A stretch of 64,000 nt of DNA. Source: Actinacidiphila rubida (GTDB taxonomy: Bacteria > Actinomycetota > Actinomycetes > Streptomycetales > Streptomycetaceae). How positions within the stretch are numbered: the first letter of the stretch is position 1; each line of letters opens with the position of its first letter. The translations under genes were made by a program, and so were the position numbers. The notes under the pieces were generated by a model. That model saw only the letters and a program-made list of their open reading frames with translations. It had not been told where the DNA came from and did not search any database. Where the stretch lies: positions 1 through 64,000 of the forward strand of contig NZ_FODD01000009.1 in NCBI RefSeq assembly GCF_900110255.1. The letters are read 5' to 3'. Below are positions 53,107 to 61,300 of the stretch, piece by piece.

Positions 53107-54213
53107 ATGCCCACCAGCACTCCGCCCGTACCCGCGTCCCCCGTGCCGTCCCCCGTCTCCGCCTCCCCGGCGCCCTGGGCCCGCCGCTCCTTCCTCGCCC
53201 TCGCCACGGGCGCGGCCCTGGCCGCCGCCGGCTGCGCCCGCACCACGACCGCCGCGGACGCCGCCCTGCCCACCCGCGCCCTGCCGTCCGGGGCCCCACC
53301 GCCCGGCACCCGGCTCTCCATCGCCGTGCACACCTCCCAACTGCAGCTGGCGGACTCCGGCCTGGACGCGAAACTGCCGTTCACCGTGTCCGGCTGGCCC
53401 AACCTCAGTGCGGGCCCCGACGTGATCCAGGGCTTCCGGGCCCACTCGGTGGACCTGGCGAACAACGCCGGGATCCCGCCGATCCAGGCCCAGGCCATCG
53501 GCGTGGGCGCCCGCATCGTCGCGGTGCAGTCCCGCAACCACCCCCTCTACACGTTCGCCACGGCGCCCGGCACCGACATCGCCCGCGCCGAGGACTTCCG
53601 CGGGAAGAAGATCGCCTTCTCGCAGGGGCAGGCGCAGGGTGTGGTGGTGCTGCGGGCCCTGAAGGAGGCCGGGTTGCGCACCTCCGACGTGAAGCTCGTC
53701 GCGCTGCCCAGCACCCAGTTCCTCACCGCGCTCCAGGCGCGCCAGGTCGACGTCGCGCCGCTGGCCGAGCCCGTCCTCACCAAGTACCTGACGCAGTACG
53801 GCAAGGACGGCGCCCGCGGGGTGCACACCGACGTGGTGGACCTGCTGTCGATCCTCTGGGCGCCGGTCGAGGTGCTGGAGGACGACGCCAAGGCCGCCGC
53901 GATCAGGAGCTTCGTCCCGCTGTGGGCGCAGGGCGTGGTCTGGGCGTGGGAGCACGCCGACGCCTGGATCCAGGCCTACTACGTCAAGGACCAGGGTGTC
54001 AGCGCCGACGACGGGCGGCGCATCACGGCCTCGCTCGACCAGCCCCAGTTCCCGCTGTCCTGGGACCGGGCCATCGCCTGGGAGCAGCAGACCGCGGACC
54101 TCCTGGCCGAGGGCGGGTTCGTGCCGAAGGTGAAGGCCGAGGCGCTGTTCGACCGGCGGTTCGAGGGGCTCGCGGCGCGGTCCGTCCCGCAGAAGTACCG
54201 GGTGGCGTCATGA
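53107..54213 (+). CDS. ABC transporter substrate-binding lipoprotein (SsuA-like)
   Basis: 368 residues from the ATG at 53107. The signal has twin arginines (WARRSFLALATGAALAAAGC) and a lipobox, so it is a Tat- or Sec-exported lipoprotein at the cell surface. The NMT1/SsuA-type periplasmic domain has VQSRNHPLYTFATAPGTDI, DFRGKKIAFSQGQAQGVVVLRAL and LTALQARQVDVAPLAEPV (in part). Ligand probably a sulfonate or other organosulfur compound, inferred from the neighbouring flavin reductase and FMN monooxygenase. Permease gene overlaps by 4 bp (ATGA). Confidence 0.88.
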   Translation: MPTSTPPVPASPVPSPVSASPAPWARRSFLALATGAALAAAGCARTTTAADAALPTRALPSGAPPPGTRLSIAVHTSQLQLADSGLDAKLPFTVSGWPNLSAGPDVIQGFRAHSVDLANNAGIPPIQAQAIGVGARIVAVQSRNHPLYTFATAPGTDIARAEDFRGKKIAFSQGQAQGVVVLRALKEAGLRTSDVKLVALPSTQFLTALQARQVDVAPLAEPVLTKYLTQYGKDGARGVHTDVVDLLSILWAPVEVLEDDAKAAAIRSFVPLWAQGVVWAWEHADAWIQAYYVKDQGVSADDGRRITASLDQPQFPLSWDRAIAWEQQTADLLAEGGFVPKVKAEALFDRRFEGLAARSVPQKYRVAS

Positions 54214-55019
54214 CCGAGGCGCTGTCCCGCCCGCGCGGCACCCGTCGCCGGCTCGGCCCCGGCCGCGCCGTGCCGTTCGGGCGGCTGCTCGGGCCCCTCC
54301 TCCTGGTGGCGGTCTGGTGGGCCGCCTCCGCGCTGCACTACCTCGACCCGCGGATCCTCACCGGCCCCGGTTCCGTGGCGGCCACGGCCGCCGACCTCGT
54401 CCGCGACGGACGGCTCCAGGACAATGTGCTCATCTCGCTGCAACGGGCCGGGCTGGGGCTGCTGTTCGGCGTCCTCGCCGGGGTGGTGCTGGCGGTCGCC
54501 GCCGGCCTCAGCCGCTTCGGCGAGTACCTCGTCGACGGAACCCTGCAGGTCAAGCGGGCGATCCCGTCGCTGGCGATGCTGCCGCTGCTCATCCTCTGGC
54601 TCGGCATCGGCGAGCAGATGAAGGTCACCGTGATCGCCCTGGGCGTCGCGGTCAGCGTGTACGTCAACACCTACGCCTCCCTGACCGGCATCGACAGCCG
54701 GTACGTGGAGCTGGCCGAGAGCCTGGATCTGAGCCGGTGGCGGTTCGTGCGCACGGTGGTGGTGCCGGGGTCGCTGCCCGGCTTCTTCGTCGGCCTGCGG
54801 CTCGGCGTGACCGCGTCCTGGCTCGGCCTGATCGTGGTGGAGCAGATCAACTCCACCAGCGGGATCGGCTACATGATGTTCCAGGCACAGCAGTACGCCC
54901 AGTCCGACGTGATCATCGTCGGCCTGGTCGCCTACGGGATCTTCGGATTCGCCTCCGACGCGGCGGTCCGGGCGGTCGAGAGGAGAGTGCTGTCATGGCG
55001 CCGTACGCTGGCGGGCTGA
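54210..55019 (+). CDS. ABC transporter permease (SsuC-like)
   Basis: 269 residues from the ATG at 54210, overlapping the substrate-binding gene (ATGA). About six membrane helices and the permease EAA-type loop near ESLDLSRWRFVRTVVVPGSLPGFFVGLRLG (in part). Homologous to the SsuC/TauC permeases for sulfonates and taurine. Its 3' end overlaps the ATPase gene by 25 bp. Confidence 0.9.
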   Translation: MTEALSRPRGTRRRLGPGRAVPFGRLLGPLLLVAVWWAASALHYLDPRILTGPGSVAATAADLVRDGRLQDNVLISLQRAGLGLLFGVLAGVVLAVAAGLSRFGEYLVDGTLQVKRAIPSLAMLPLLILWLGIGEQMKVTVIALGVAVSVYVNTYASLTGIDSRYVELAESLDLSRWRFVRTVVVPGSLPGFFVGLRLGVTASWLGLIVVEQINSTSGIGYMMFQAQQYAQSDVIIVGLVAYGIFGFASDAAVRAVERRVLSWRRTLAG

Positions 55020-55903
55020 CCGCGAGCAGGGACGTCCCGGTCCACGACGCGCCCGCCACCGCCGCGGCCGCACCGCCCGCGGTGCGCACCACCGGCCTGG
55101 TCCGCTCCTTCGGCGGCCGCGACGTGCTCAGGGGACTCGATCTGACCCTGGCGCGGGGCGAGTTCACCGTGCTGCTGGGCCGCAGCGGCTCCGGGAAGTC
55201 CACGCTGCTGCGGGCCGTCGCCCGCCTCGACCACGGCGTGGCAGGCTCCGGCGGCCTGGCCGTTCCCGACCGGGTGTCCCTGTCGTTCCAGGACTCGCGG
55301 CTCCTGCCGTGGCTGCGGATCCTCGACAACGTGGTGCTCGGCATCCGCGGCCCGGGGGCACGCGAGCGCGGCGCCACGGCCCTGGCCGAAGTGGGGCTGG
55401 CCGGCCGGGAGCGGTCCTGGCCGCACGAGCTGTCCGGCGGCGAGCAGCAGCGCGCCGCACTGGCCCGGGCCCTGGTGCGGGATCCCGAACTGCTGCTCGC
55501 GGACGAGCCGTTCGGCGCCCTCGACGCACTGACCCGGATCAAGATGCACGGTCTGCTGAGGGAGTTGTACGAGCGGCACCGGCCGGCCGTGCTGCTCGTC
55601 ACCCACGACGTGGACGAGGCGGTCGAACTCGCCGACCGGGTACTGGTCCTGGAGGACGGCCGGATCGCCGTGGACCTGGCCGTCCGCCTGCCCGTCCGCC
55701 GAAGCCGCCGCGACCCGCGGTTCCAGGAGTACCGCGACACGCTGCTGGCCGCCCTCGGCGTCACCGAACCCGGCGACCGGCCGCACGTCCACGGCGGGCC
55801 GACCGAGCACGCCGCGCCGCCGCCGTACGGCGACCCCGTCCACCCGCCGCAGCCGACCGACCGCCCCGACGAGGAGAAGGACAGCCATGACCCGCGGGAC
55901 TGA
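54995..55903 (+). CDS. ABC transporter ATP-binding protein (SsuB-like)
   Basis: 302 residues from the ATG at 54995 (GAGGAGAG upstream). Walker A GRSGSGKST, signature LSGGEQQR, Walker B LLLADEP and the H-loop THDVDE are complete. SsuB/TauB group. The last ~45 residues are an acidic/proline-rich tail (HVHGGPTEHAAPPPYGDPVH). It overlaps the permease upstream by 25 bp and the monooxygenase downstream by 17 bp, so the importer and enzyme are translated as one unit. Confidence 0.92.
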   Translation: MAPYAGGLTASRDVPVHDAPATAAAAPPAVRTTGLVRSFGGRDVLRGLDLTLARGEFTVLLGRSGSGKSTLLRAVARLDHGVAGSGGLAVPDRVSLSFQDSRLLPWLRILDNVVLGIRGPGARERGATALAEVGLAGRERSWPHELSGGEQQRAALARALVRDPELLLADEPFGALDALTRIKMHGLLRELYERHRPAVLLVTHDVDEAVELADRVLVLEDGRIAVDLAVRLPVRRSRRDPRFQEYRDTLLAALGVTEPGDRPHVHGGPTEHAAPPPYGDPVHPPQPTDRPDEEKDSHDPRD

Positions 55904-57272
55904 CCGCAAGCACCTGCACCTGAACGCGTTCCTGATGTCCGTCGGGCACCACGAGGCCGCGTGGCGGCTGCCGGAGAGCCCCGCGTCCGGCGGCACCGAC
56001 CTCGCCCACTACACCCGCCTCGCCCGCATCGCCGAACGCGGGCTGCTGGACTCGCTGTTCCTCGCGGACAGTCCCGTGCTGATGGGCGACCCGGGACGCC
56101 GCCCCGGCAGCAAGCTCGAACCCACCGTGCTGCTCACCGCGCTGGCCGCGGTGACCCGCCGGATCGGCCTCATCGCCACCGCGTCCACCAGCTACAACGA
56201 GCCCTACAACCTGGCGCGCAGGTTCGCCTCGGTCGACCACGTCTCCGGCGGGCGGGCCGGCTGGAACATCGTCACGACCGCGGGCGCCGACGCGGCCCGC
56301 AACTTCGGCCTGGACGACACGCCGCTGCACCACGACCGCTACCTGCGGGCCGCGGAGTTCGTGGACGTGGCGACGAAGCTGTGGGACAGCTGGGCGGACG
56401 ACGCGGTGCTCGGCGACAAGGACCTCGGAGTGCACGCCCGCGCCGAACGGGTGCGCAGGATCGACCACAAGGGCGCGTACTTCCGGGTCGACGGACCGCT
56501 GAACGTCGAACGGTCCCCGCAGGGCTACCCGTTGCTGGTGCAGGCCGGGTCCAGCGAGGACGGCAGGGACTTCGCCGCCCGGTACGCGGAGGCGGTGTTC
56601 ACCGCCCAGCAGACCCTCGACGACGGCATCGCCTTCTACCAGGACGTCAAGCGGCGGGCCGCGGCCGCCGGCCGCGACCCCGAGGGCATCAGGATCCTGC
56701 CGGGCATCGTGCCCGTCATCGGCGACACGGAGGCCGAGGCCCGCGCGCTCGACGAGGAACTCGACCGGCTGATCCGGCCCGAGTACGCCAAGCTCCAGCT
56801 CGCCAGGACCCTTCGGGTGCATCCCGACGCGCTCGGCCTGGACGAGGAACTGCCCGACGACCTGCCCACCGAGGACGAGATCGAGGGCGCCAAGAGCCGC
56901 TACACGCTCATCGTCGACCTCGCCCGGCGGGAGCGGCTGACGGTCCGCCGCCTCATCGGCCGGCTCGGCGGCGGCCGCGGCCACCGCACCTTCGCCGGCA
57001 CCGCCGAGCAGGTCGCCGACACCATCCAGCACTGGCACGAGGCGGGCGCCGCCGACGGGTTCAACATCATGCCCGCGGTCCTGCCCTCCGGGCTCGAACT
57101 GTTCGTGGACCGGGTGGTGCCCCTGCTCCAGGAACGCGACCTGTTCAGGACCGAGTACACCGGGACGACGCTGCGGGAGCACTACGGGCTGCCACGCCCC
57201 GCCAACCGCCTCTTCGAGCCCGTCGACACCGGCGACGGCCATCTCGGCATCGCGCTGGCGGGCGCCCGGTGA
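55887..57272 (+). CDS. FMN-dependent monooxygenase (NtaA/SnaA/DszA-type LLM oxidoreductase)
   Basis: 461 residues from the ATG at 55887, overlapping the ATPase gene by 17 bp. Bacterial-luciferase-like TIM barrel of the NtaA/SnaA/DszA group: HLNAFLMSVGHHEAAWRLPESP, RRIGLIATASTSYNEPYNLARRFASVDHVSGGRAGWNIVTTAG and SPQGYPLLVQAGSSEDGRDFAARYAEAVFT (in part). Uses reduced FMN from the flavin reductase of the cluster plus O2, probably to release sulfite from an imported organosulfur compound. Substrate unproven. A strong hairpin at 57296 terminates the operon. Confidence 0.9.
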   Translation: MTRGTDRKHLHLNAFLMSVGHHEAAWRLPESPASGGTDLAHYTRLARIAERGLLDSLFLADSPVLMGDPGRRPGSKLEPTVLLTALAAVTRRIGLIATASTSYNEPYNLARRFASVDHVSGGRAGWNIVTTAGADAARNFGLDDTPLHHDRYLRAAEFVDVATKLWDSWADDAVLGDKDLGVHARAERVRRIDHKGAYFRVDGPLNVERSPQGYPLLVQAGSSEDGRDFAARYAEAVFTAQQTLDDGIAFYQDVKRRAAAAGRDPEGIRILPGIVPVIGDTEAEARALDEELDRLIRPEYAKLQLARTLRVHPDALGLDEELPDDLPTEDEIEGAKSRYTLIVDLARRERLTVRRLIGRLGGGRGHRTFAGTAEQVADTIQHWHEAGAADGFNIMPAVLPSGLELFVDRVVPLLQERDLFRTEYTGTTLREHYGLPRPANRLFEPVDTGDGHLGIALAGAR

Positions 57273-57295
57273 CGGGCTGTCCCGCTCCCGTGCGG

Positions 57296-57330
57296 GGGCC
57301 GGCCGCCGCGGACTCCGCGGCGGCCGGCCC
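57296..57330. terminator. Hairpin terminator after the sulfur operon
   Basis: A perfect 16-bp stem (57296-57311 and 57315-57330) with a 3-nt loop lies 24 bp after the LLM monooxygenase stop and before the convergent oxidoreductase (end 57352). Probably acts in both directions. No U-run. Confidence 0.7.
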
Positions 57331-57351
57331 GGGGGAGCGGGGGTGCTCCCG

Positions 57352-58281
57352 CTAGGGCCTGTCGGCGGAGACCTCGATGACCACCTTGCCGCGGGTGTGG
57401 CCGTCCTCGACGGCGCGCAGCGCCCGGTCCGCCTGGTCCAGCGGGAAGGTGCGGGTGACGAACGGGTCCAGGGCGCCCTCGGCGACCAGCGCCACGACCG
57501 CCTCCAGCGCCCGGGTGGTGCGCGCGCGGGTGACGGCGCTGCCGCCCAGCTCCGCGACGCCCGCCTTGTCCGCGACGCTGATCACCCGCCGCGGGTCGGC
57601 GGCCAACGCCGCGACCGCGCGCAGGGGTTCCCCGCCCACCAGGTCGAAGACCGCGTCGACGCCGTCCGGCGCCACCGCCCGCACGCGGTCCGCGACACCC
57701 GGCCCGGAGGCCACGTGCGCCGCGCCCAGCGACGTCACGAAGTCCGCCTTGGCCGCGCCGGCCGTCCCGATCACCCGCAGGCCGTCGTGCACGGCGATCT
57801 GCACGGCCGCCGAACCGACCCCGCCGCCCGCGCCGTTGACCAGCAGCGTGGCGCCGCGCGGCAGGTCCAGCTGCCGCAGGCCGTCCCACGCGGTGCCGCC
57901 CGCGACGGGCAGGGTCGCCGCGTCCGCGAACGAGACCGCGGCGGGCTTCACCGCGGCGGCGCCCTCCGGGAGCAGCGTGAACTGGGCGTAGGAGCCGGCC
58001 ACCGGGTGCCCGAACACCTCGTCGCCCACCGCGAACCCGGTCACGCCCTCGCCCACCTCGGCCACCACGCCGGCCGCCTCGCGCCCGAAGACCCGGGGGA
58101 ACCGCGGCGCGGGCTCTCCGGGCGCCGCCATGCCCTCCCGGCGCTTCCAGTCCGCCGGGTTGACGCCCGACGCGCGGACGGCGACCAGCAGTTGGCCGGG
58201 GCCGGGCACCGGCCTGGGGAGGTCGGCGAACGCCTCGGCCTCGGGTCCGCCGAACCGGTTGTACACGTAAGCACGGGGCAT
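57352..58281 (-). CDS. NADP-dependent quinone-oxidoreductase-type MDR protein
   Basis: 309 residues from the ATG at 58281. Zinc-independent medium-chain dehydrogenase with GroES-like N domain (RASGVNPADWKRREG), the NADP-binding GAGGGVGSAAVQIA and a typical C terminus (FPLDQADRALRAVEDGHTRGKVVIEV). Lacks zinc ligands, so it is a quinone-reductase/enoyl-reductase type. Likely reduces quinones or unsaturated carbonyls; substrate unknown. Possibly co-transcribed with the GNAT gene upstream. Confidence 0.88.
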   Translation of the reverse strand: MPRAYVYNRFGGPEAEAFADLPRPVPGPGQLLVAVRASGVNPADWKRREGMAAPGEPAPRFPRVFGREAAGVVAEVGEGVTGFAVGDEVFGHPVAGSYAQFTLLPEGAAAVKPAAVSFADAATLPVAGGTAWDGLRQLDLPRGATLLVNGAGGGVGSAAVQIAVHDGLRVIGTAGAAKADFVTSLGAAHVASGPGVADRVRAVAPDGVDAVFDLVGGEPLRAVAALAADPRRVISVADKAGVAELGGSAVTRARTTRALEAVVALVAEGALDPFVTRTFPLDQADRALRAVEDGHTRGKVVIEVSADRP

Positions 58282-58347
58282 GGCTGCTGTCCTAGCGTCG
58301 GGAAACGGTGGTCCCGCCGCCGGCCGGCGGGACCACCGGTACGTCGA

Positions 58348-59082
58348 TCATGCCAGGCCGTCCCGCGCGGGCACGGGAACGCGCAGGCTGTGGAAGTCGG
58401 TGGACCGCCGCGCGGTGAAGCCCAGCGACTCGTAGAGCCTGATGGCACCCGAGTTGACGGTCGCCGCGTGCAGGAACGGGACGTCACCGCGGGCCCTGAT
58501 GCCCACGGCGACCTGCCGGACCAGCCGGCCGGCCAGCCCGCGGCCGCGGTGCTCCGGGTCCGTGCACACCGCGCTGATCTCGGTCCAGCCCGGCGGGCGC
58601 AGGCGCTCACCCGCCATCGCGACGAGCCGGCCGCCGTCCCGCACGCCCCAGTAGGCGCCCAGCTCGATGGTGCGCGCCAGGAAGGGGCCGGGCTGGGTGC
58701 GCGCGACCAGTTCCAGCATCTCCGGGACGTCGGCCGGGCCCAGCAGCTCCGCCGCCGCGTCGGTCTCGCCGCGCAGCGCGGGCGTGCCCACCATCTGCAC
58801 GCCCGGCAGCGGCCGGCGGGCCGCCCACCCGTCGGGCAGCGCCCCGCCGCCGGTCAGCGGGAAGATGTTGCCGGGGCCCACCAGCCGGCCCATGTCCACC
58901 CAGGACCCCGGGTCACCCGGATCGGCCACCGCCACGAACGGCGCCACGTCCGTGTGGAAGCGCGCGGCACGCCCGGTGATCTCGGCGAAGTGCCGTTGCG
59001 GGCCGGCCAGCGCGGCCCACACGGGGTTGTCGAGGACGTGCGGAGCCGGGAGCCGGTCCTGGGGCGTGGCGCTGGTCGGCAT
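58348..59082 (-). CDS. GNAT-family N-acetyltransferase
   Basis: 244 residues from the ATG at 59082. A preceding domain (VWAALAGPQRHFAEITGRAARFHTDVAPFVAVADP) is followed by a GNAT fold with the acetyl-CoA-binding segment VCTDPEHRGRGLAGRLVRQVAVGI and a C-terminal ATVNSGAIRLYESLGF. Acceptor unknown. Ends 66 bp upstream of the MDR gene start, so the two genes may be co-transcribed. Region 59083-59334 upstream shows no gene. Confidence 0.87.
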   Translation of the reverse strand: MPTSATPQDRLPAPHVLDNPVWAALAGPQRHFAEITGRAARFHTDVAPFVAVADPGDPGSWVDMGRLVGPGNIFPLTGGGALPDGWAARRPLPGVQMVGTPALRGETDAAAELLGPADVPEMLELVARTQPGPFLARTIELGAYWGVRDGGRLVAMAGERLRPPGWTEISAVCTDPEHRGRGLAGRLVRQVAVGIRARGDVPFLHAATVNSGAIRLYESLGFTARRSTDFHSLRVPVPARDGLA

Positions 59083-59334
59083 GGTCGCCTGTGACTTCCG
59101 TTCGTTCGTGCCGGTGCGGGGCAGTGCGTGCTCGTGCGGGTCGTGTCGGGTCGGTGCGGGGCACCAACGGAGCGAACCCGGCGGCGGGCCCGCGCATTCC
59201 CGCGGTGCGCCGCCCGGATGTCCGCGTGCGCCCGCCGGTGCGCCGTCCGCGCCGCTGCGGGTGGAACGCGGCCTCTGCCACCATCGGTCCGGGATTCGGC
59301 CGACCCGGGCGATGGCCCGGCCGTGGGGGGACGC

Positions 59335-60153
59335 ATGGACCGCAGATGGCTGGTGACCGGGTGCTCGTCGGGGCTGGGGCACGCCCTGGCTGCCGCGGCG
59401 GCGCGGGCGGGTGACCGCGTGGTCGCCTCGGCCCGCAGGCCGGAGGACGTCGGGGACCTGGTGCGGGCCCACCCCGGACGGGTGGTGGCGGTGCCCCTGG
59501 ACGTGTGCGATCCGGCGCAGTGCGAGGGGGCGGTGGCCCGCGCCGAGGCGTGCTTCGGCGGAGTGGACGTCCTCGTGAACAACGCGGGGTCCGGCCTGTT
59601 CGGCGCGGTCGAGGAGGTCGCCGACGACGAGCTGCGGGCGCAGCTGGAGCTCCTGGTCGTCTCGGCCTGGCGGCTGACCCGGCTGGTGCTGCCCCTCATG
59701 CGGCGCCAGGGCGGCGGGCACGTCGTCAACGTGTCGTCGCTCGCCGGCCGGATGGGCTTCCCCGGGCTGTCGGCGTACACGGCGGGCAAGTACGCGCTGG
59801 AGGGGATGAGCCAGGCGCTGGCCGCCGAGGTCGCGCCGTTCGGGATCCGCGTGACGGTGGTCGAACCCGGGACGTTCGCCACCCGCTACGGGGCGTCGCT
59901 GGCGGTCGCGGCGACCAGGATCGACGCCTACGCGGAGGTGACCGCGCCCATGCGGGAGGGGTTGCGGGAGATGCGGGACAACCCCGCGCTGAACCGGCCG
60001 GAGACGTTCGCCACGCAGGTGCTGCGGCTCGTGGCCGCGGGGCGGGCACCGACCCGGCTGCCGATCGGTGAGGACGCGTACGCCTTCGTCGACGCCGTGG
60101 AGAAGGCCAACGCGCGGGAGCTGGAGGAGGCGCGGGCGTTCGTGGCCGGCTGA
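59335..60153 (+). CDS. SDR-family oxidoreductase
   Basis: 272 residues from the ATG at 59335 (GGGGGG upstream). NAD(P)-binding TGCSSGLG (8-15), VNNAGSG and the catalytic pair in SAYTAGKYALEG; the region after it (GIRVTVVEPGTFATRYGASLA) is typical of the family. The stop codon is inside the left arm of the 21-bp hairpin at 60145. Converges on ku. Substrate unknown. Confidence 0.88.
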   Translation: MDRRWLVTGCSSGLGHALAAAAARAGDRVVASARRPEDVGDLVRAHPGRVVAVPLDVCDPAQCEGAVARAEACFGGVDVLVNNAGSGLFGAVEEVADDELRAQLELLVVSAWRLTRLVLPLMRRQGGGHVVNVSSLAGRMGFPGLSAYTAGKYALEGMSQALAAEVAPFGIRVTVVEPGTFATRYGASLAVAATRIDAYAEVTAPMREGLREMRDNPALNRPETFATQVLRLVAAGRAPTRLPIGEDAYAFVDAVEKANARELEEARAFVAG

Positions 60154-60202
60154 GCGCGCGGCCGGCCCTGCGTCCGCCGGACCGGCCGCGCGCTCAGCCG
60201 GC
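60145..60202. terminator. Convergent hairpin terminator between SDR and ku
   Basis: Perfect 21-bp arms (60145-60165 and 60182-60202) with a 16-nt loop. The left arm contains the SDR stop codon (60151-60153); ku ends 26 bp beyond at 60229. Suitable as a bidirectional terminator. Read directly; function inferred. Confidence 0.7.
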
Positions 60203-60228
60203 CCTCGCTTTCAGCGCCTCCCGCGCCG

Positions 60229-61251
60229 TCAGCCCGTCCTGCGGCGGGTGGCCTTCTTCGCGGCTGCCTTCTTCGTGGCCGCCTTCTTCGCGGGCGTCTT
60301 CTCCCCGGCCTTCCCGGCCGCGCCCGTACGGCCCGTGCTCGTGCGGGCGGAGGCCGCCTTCGCCGCGCTCTTCCCCGCCGGCGCCTTCCTGGCGGTCTTC
60401 TTCGCGGTGGCCTTCTTCCGCGACTGCGCGGACAGCTGGGTGACGGTGGCGCCTGGGGCCTCGCCGCCCTCCCCGTCCTCGGCGCCTCCCGTGGCCTGGT
60501 CGACCGACGCCTGGAGGGCGGCCATGAGGTCGACGACCTTGCCGCCGCGGTCACCGCTGGGCGCGGGCAGCTCGGTGCCCTCGATCTTCGCCGCCACCAG
60601 GGCCTCCACCGCCTGCGCGTACTCGTCCTGGTAGCTGTCCAGGTCGGCCTCGCCGAGGGCGTCGATGAGCGTGTCGGCGAGCCGCAGCTCGTTGTCGCTG
60701 ATGCTCACCTTGCCCTTGGGGGCCGCGTCGGACGGCGAGTTGAGCTCGTCCGGCCAGCGCAGCGTCTGCAGGACGAGCACGTCGTCGCGCGGCCGGACCA
60801 GCGCCAGGTGCTCGGAGTTGCGCATCGCGAACTTGCCGACGGCCGCCTTGCCCGCCTTCGCCAGCGCCTCGCGCATCAGCACGTAGGGCTTGTCGGCCGC
60901 GGGGGAGGCCGGAGCGAGGAAGTAGGGGGTGTCGAGCTGCACCGCGTCGATCGCCGCCAGGTCCAGGAAGCCGCTGATCTCGATGGTCTTGGCGGTCGGC
61001 AGCGGCAGCGCCTTGAGATCGGCGTCGGTGACCTCCACCAGCTCGTCGTCGGGCGTCTCGAAGGCGCGGCCGATCTCCCCGGACTCCAGCACCTGATCGT
61101 CCAGCTCGCAGGTCTTCTGGTAGCGGACGCGGCCCTGGTCGGCCTCGTGGACCTGCCGGAAGCCGATCTTGTGGCTGGATACCGCGGACCCGAGCTTCAC
61201 CGGGATGGAGACCAGGCCGAAGGCCAGGTTCCCCGACCAGACGCTGCGCAT
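60229..61251 (-). CDS. ku: Ku protein (non-homologous end joining)
   Basis: 340 residues. The Ku core (~1-255) starts MRSVWSGNLAFGLVSIPVKL and has YFLAPASPAADKPYVLMREAL. The C-terminal ~65 residues are a lysine/alanine-rich tail (KKATAKKTARKAPAGKSAAK...) expected to bind DNA, as in longer actinobacterial Ku proteins. Binds broken DNA ends and recruits LigD. Divergent from the stand-alone LigD polymerase gene with a 49-bp gap. Translation signal: duplicated AAAGGACACGC elements just upstream. Confidence 0.94.
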   Translation of the reverse strand: MRSVWSGNLAFGLVSIPVKLGSAVSSHKIGFRQVHEADQGRVRYQKTCELDDQVLESGEIGRAFETPDDELVEVTDADLKALPLPTAKTIEISGFLDLAAIDAVQLDTPYFLAPASPAADKPYVLMREALAKAGKAAVGKFAMRNSEHLALVRPRDDVLVLQTLRWPDELNSPSDAAPKGKVSISDNELRLADTLIDALGEADLDSYQDEYAQAVEALVAAKIEGTELPAPSGDRGGKVVDLMAALQASVDQATGGAEDGEGGEAPGATVTQLSAQSRKKATAKKTARKAPAGKSAAKAASARTSTGRTGAAGKAGEKTPAKKAATKKAAAKKATRRRTG

Positions 61252-61252
61252 G

Positions 61253-61274
61253 GCGTGTCCTTTGCGTGTCCTTT
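61253..61274. repeat. Tandem 11-bp repeat containing duplicated Shine-Dalgarno of ku
   Basis: GCGTGTCCTTT occurs twice in direct tandem (61253-61263 and 61264-61274). Read on the minus strand it is AAAGGACACGC twice, each carrying an AAAGGA Shine-Dalgarno-like element directly upstream of the ku start (61251). The nearer copy is the likely ribosome-binding site. Confidence 0.65.
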
Positions 61275-61300
61275 TTCTCCGGCTATGGGATCTTTATGGT

